In this document: one piece after another, positions 62,807-64,000 of the stretch
Layout of the letters: every line of letters begins with the position of its first letter
Numbering within the stretch: position 1 is the stretch's first letter
Source: Thalassobius sp. I31.1
Lineage (GTDB): Bacteria > Pseudomonadota > Alphaproteobacteria > Rhodobacterales > Rhodobacteraceae
Assembly: GCF_003031585.1 (NCBI RefSeq)
Contig: NZ_PWAA01000061.1
Location: 124,001-188,000, forward strand
Direction: 5' to 3'
DNA length: 64,000 nt
Position numbers and translations under genes: made by a program
Notes under the pieces: model-generated
Told to the model about the DNA's origin: nothing
Databases searched by the model: none
What the model saw: the letters and a program-made list of their open reading frames with translations, nothing else

Positions 62807-63506
62807 CGGGCTTCTCCTCAGTGGACTTGCGTGCAGCATGGTCACGCTGGCTGGCAAATTTTGCCTGCGACGCGGCAACATATTTCTCACGGTTTACGTC
62901 GGCACGTTCCGTATCCAGGCTGGCCACCGGCCCAAAACCAGGGTCACCCAGGCCAATCTGCATCGCGAAAGAAGCCTTGTGATAAGCCGCTGCGAATTCT
63001 TCCGGTGTTGACTTGGCCTGCAGTTCAGTCAACTGCAGCACGTGATCATAAATCAGCAGATTTGTTTTGATGTCCCGTTGGGCCGATCCCGGCGTTGCGC
63101 TGTAATAATAATCCGTATTGATCTGATTGAAGGTAATGTAATCTTTGAACGGTGTGATCGGGATTGATTTCGGATATTTGGTCGCGGAATACCAGAACAG
63201 GTCCAGCCCGCTGGGGATCCCATCGGAAAACGCATCAATATACTGATCCCAGGTGCCGTTAAAGTTGGAACAAAACAGCATGTAATCATTTTGCAGATTT
63301 TCTTTCCCCTGCCCCAGATCGGGCCAGTCTTTGGGGGTCAGAATGACCCAACGCGCAAAGTGAATAAGGGATAACCCCAACAGCCCCATAAGGTTGGATG
63401 GCAGCCCGCGCGCGGCCATAAACAGCAGCCGGTTGATCCAGGTTATCCGGGGGTTACTGGGGGTAACCACGTTCATTGCATAGGCTTTGCCAGCAATATT
63501 TGACAT
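62799..63506 (-). CDS. Unknown protein, first gene of the DyP operon
   Basis: This 235-residue protein has a hydrophobic stretch at ~40-55 (LMGLLGLSLIHFARWVIL), then LFCSNFNGTWDQYIDAFSDG, a motif I associate with proteins encoded beside DyP peroxidases, but with no proven function. The C-terminus is charged. The ATG at 63506 follows GGAGGG. Confidence 0.72.
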   Translation of the reverse strand: MSNIAGKAYAMNVVTPSNPRITWINRLLFMAARGLPSNLMGLLGLSLIHFARWVILTPKDWPDLGQGKENLQNDYMLFCSNFNGTWDQYIDAFSDGIPSGLDLFWYSATKYPKSIPITPFKDYITFNQINTDYYYSATPGSAQRDIKTNLLIYDHVLQLTELQAKSTPEEFAAAYHKASFAMQIGLGDPGFGPVASLDTERADVNREKYVAASQAKFASQRDHAARKSTEEKPDA

Positions 63507-63642
63507 ATAAAGATCCCTCCTGTTTCGTTACAACTGCACCACGTTTTGTGGCTGTTTCTTTTCATGGAAAATGTGATCAGGAATTTCTGATCTGTGGGTT
63601 TTCCCCGGAAAGATCCCGGAGAAAACCAAAGTGCATTCAGGG

Positions 63643-64000
63643 TCAGAACTTCAGTTCAAACAGCAGGCTTCCGCCATAAATGTCTGTGGTGCTGTCACCG
63701 ATGCCGTCATAGAAAACATCAACCGTGATCGAAGCCTTGTCCGACAACGCAAAGACCGCACCCATTTCTGCCCCCCACTGTGAAGAGCTCTCGTTTGAGA
63801 ACGCCCCGCGTGTATCGGAGAAGCTTGCACTGATCCCCGGCGTCAGCAGAACGTCAGCGGTTTCAAGCGCAAGCGGGATTTCAAATCCAAGCCCAAGCCG
63901 TGCTGTTGACTGCGTGATCTCCTGTTCCGGGATCGTGGTATTTGTGCTGTCCACATAGGTGTGACGTTTATCGTTCAGATAAAAGACATCCAGCGACGGG
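63643..64000 (-). CDS. Outer-membrane beta-barrel protein, C-terminal fragment
   Basis: The frame is open from the window edge (no start seen) to the stop at 63643. It shows alternating beta strands (ARLGLGFEIPLAL; ASITVDVFYDGIG) and ends in LLFELKF, a terminal aromatic typical of outer-membrane barrels such as autotransporter domains. The passenger, if any, is outside the window. Confidence 0.72.
   Translation of the reverse strand, partial: PSLDVFYLNDKRHTYVDSTNTTIPEQEITQSTARLGLGFEIPLALETADVLLTPGISASFSDTRGAFSNESSSQWGAEMGAVFALSDKASITVDVFYDGIGDSTTDIYGGSLLFELKF

Overview
The window looks like chromosome of a marine alphaproteobacterium of the order Rhodobacterales (roseobacter group). The reasons are the head-gene block of a Rhodobacter-capsulatus-type gene transfer agent (GTA), the mltG-fabF-acpP-fabG-fabD order, a ccmABCDG cluster next to secDF-yajC, an orphan FliG-like protein, and a DddP-type dimethylsulfoniopropionate lyase gene. 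No CRISPR array, insertion sequence or rRNA gene is visible. One tRNA (Leu, anticodon UAG) is present.

Layout. 1-5.3 kb: GTA head genes on the minus strand (gp1 small terminase, large terminase, portal, gp3.5, prohead protease, major capsid, start of gp6). 5.5-11.9 kb: peptidoglycan and fatty-acid synthesis (mltG, fabF, two GNAT genes, acpP, fabG, fabD). 11.9-12.5 kb: an AT-rich island with a perfect sigma70 consensus promoter firing into an 18-bp perfect hairpin. 12.5-19.8 kb: a cytochrome b561-YceI fusion, a second YceI gene, a DUF4178/DUF350/membrane aminopropyltransferase operon and a nucleotidyltransferase. 20-32 kb: rpsF-rpsR-rplI, transporters and regulators, tig, tRNA-Leu, nnrDE, glnB-glnA. 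32-42 kb: a heme-dependent N-demethylase-like gene, dddP, a hydrolase-OsmC fusion, purB, a FliG-like gene, an acyltransferase. 42-49.5 kb: ccm cytochrome c maturation genes, secF-secD-yajC.

49.9-58 kb is the accessory highlight. A three-repeat Cys/Thr/Ser peptide gene (49948-50190) is followed, after a terminator-like attenuator, by translationally coupled genes for an APH-type kinase, a HopA1-type protein and a LanC-type zinc cyclase. Together these could phosphorylate, eliminate and cyclise, that is, form a split lanthipeptide synthase. The kinase/HopA1 pair is the class V arrangement, but it is combined here with a LanC cyclase and a precursor that has no evident leader. Directly downstream on the same strand is a second module: a VioB-like ferritin-fold protein, a 12-cysteine protein with C-x5-C repeats, a DUF692 (MNIO) enzyme and its usual DUF2063 partner. 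This looks like a second cysteine-modifying peptide system.

58-63.5 kb, convergent to it, is a tight five-gene redox operon: two unknown proteins, a DyP peroxidase, a membrane-anchored P450 and a GST-like protein. The window ends in the C-terminal barrel of an outer-membrane protein.

Two families of dispersed palindromic elements occur between genes. One family B copy lies in-frame inside nnrDE.
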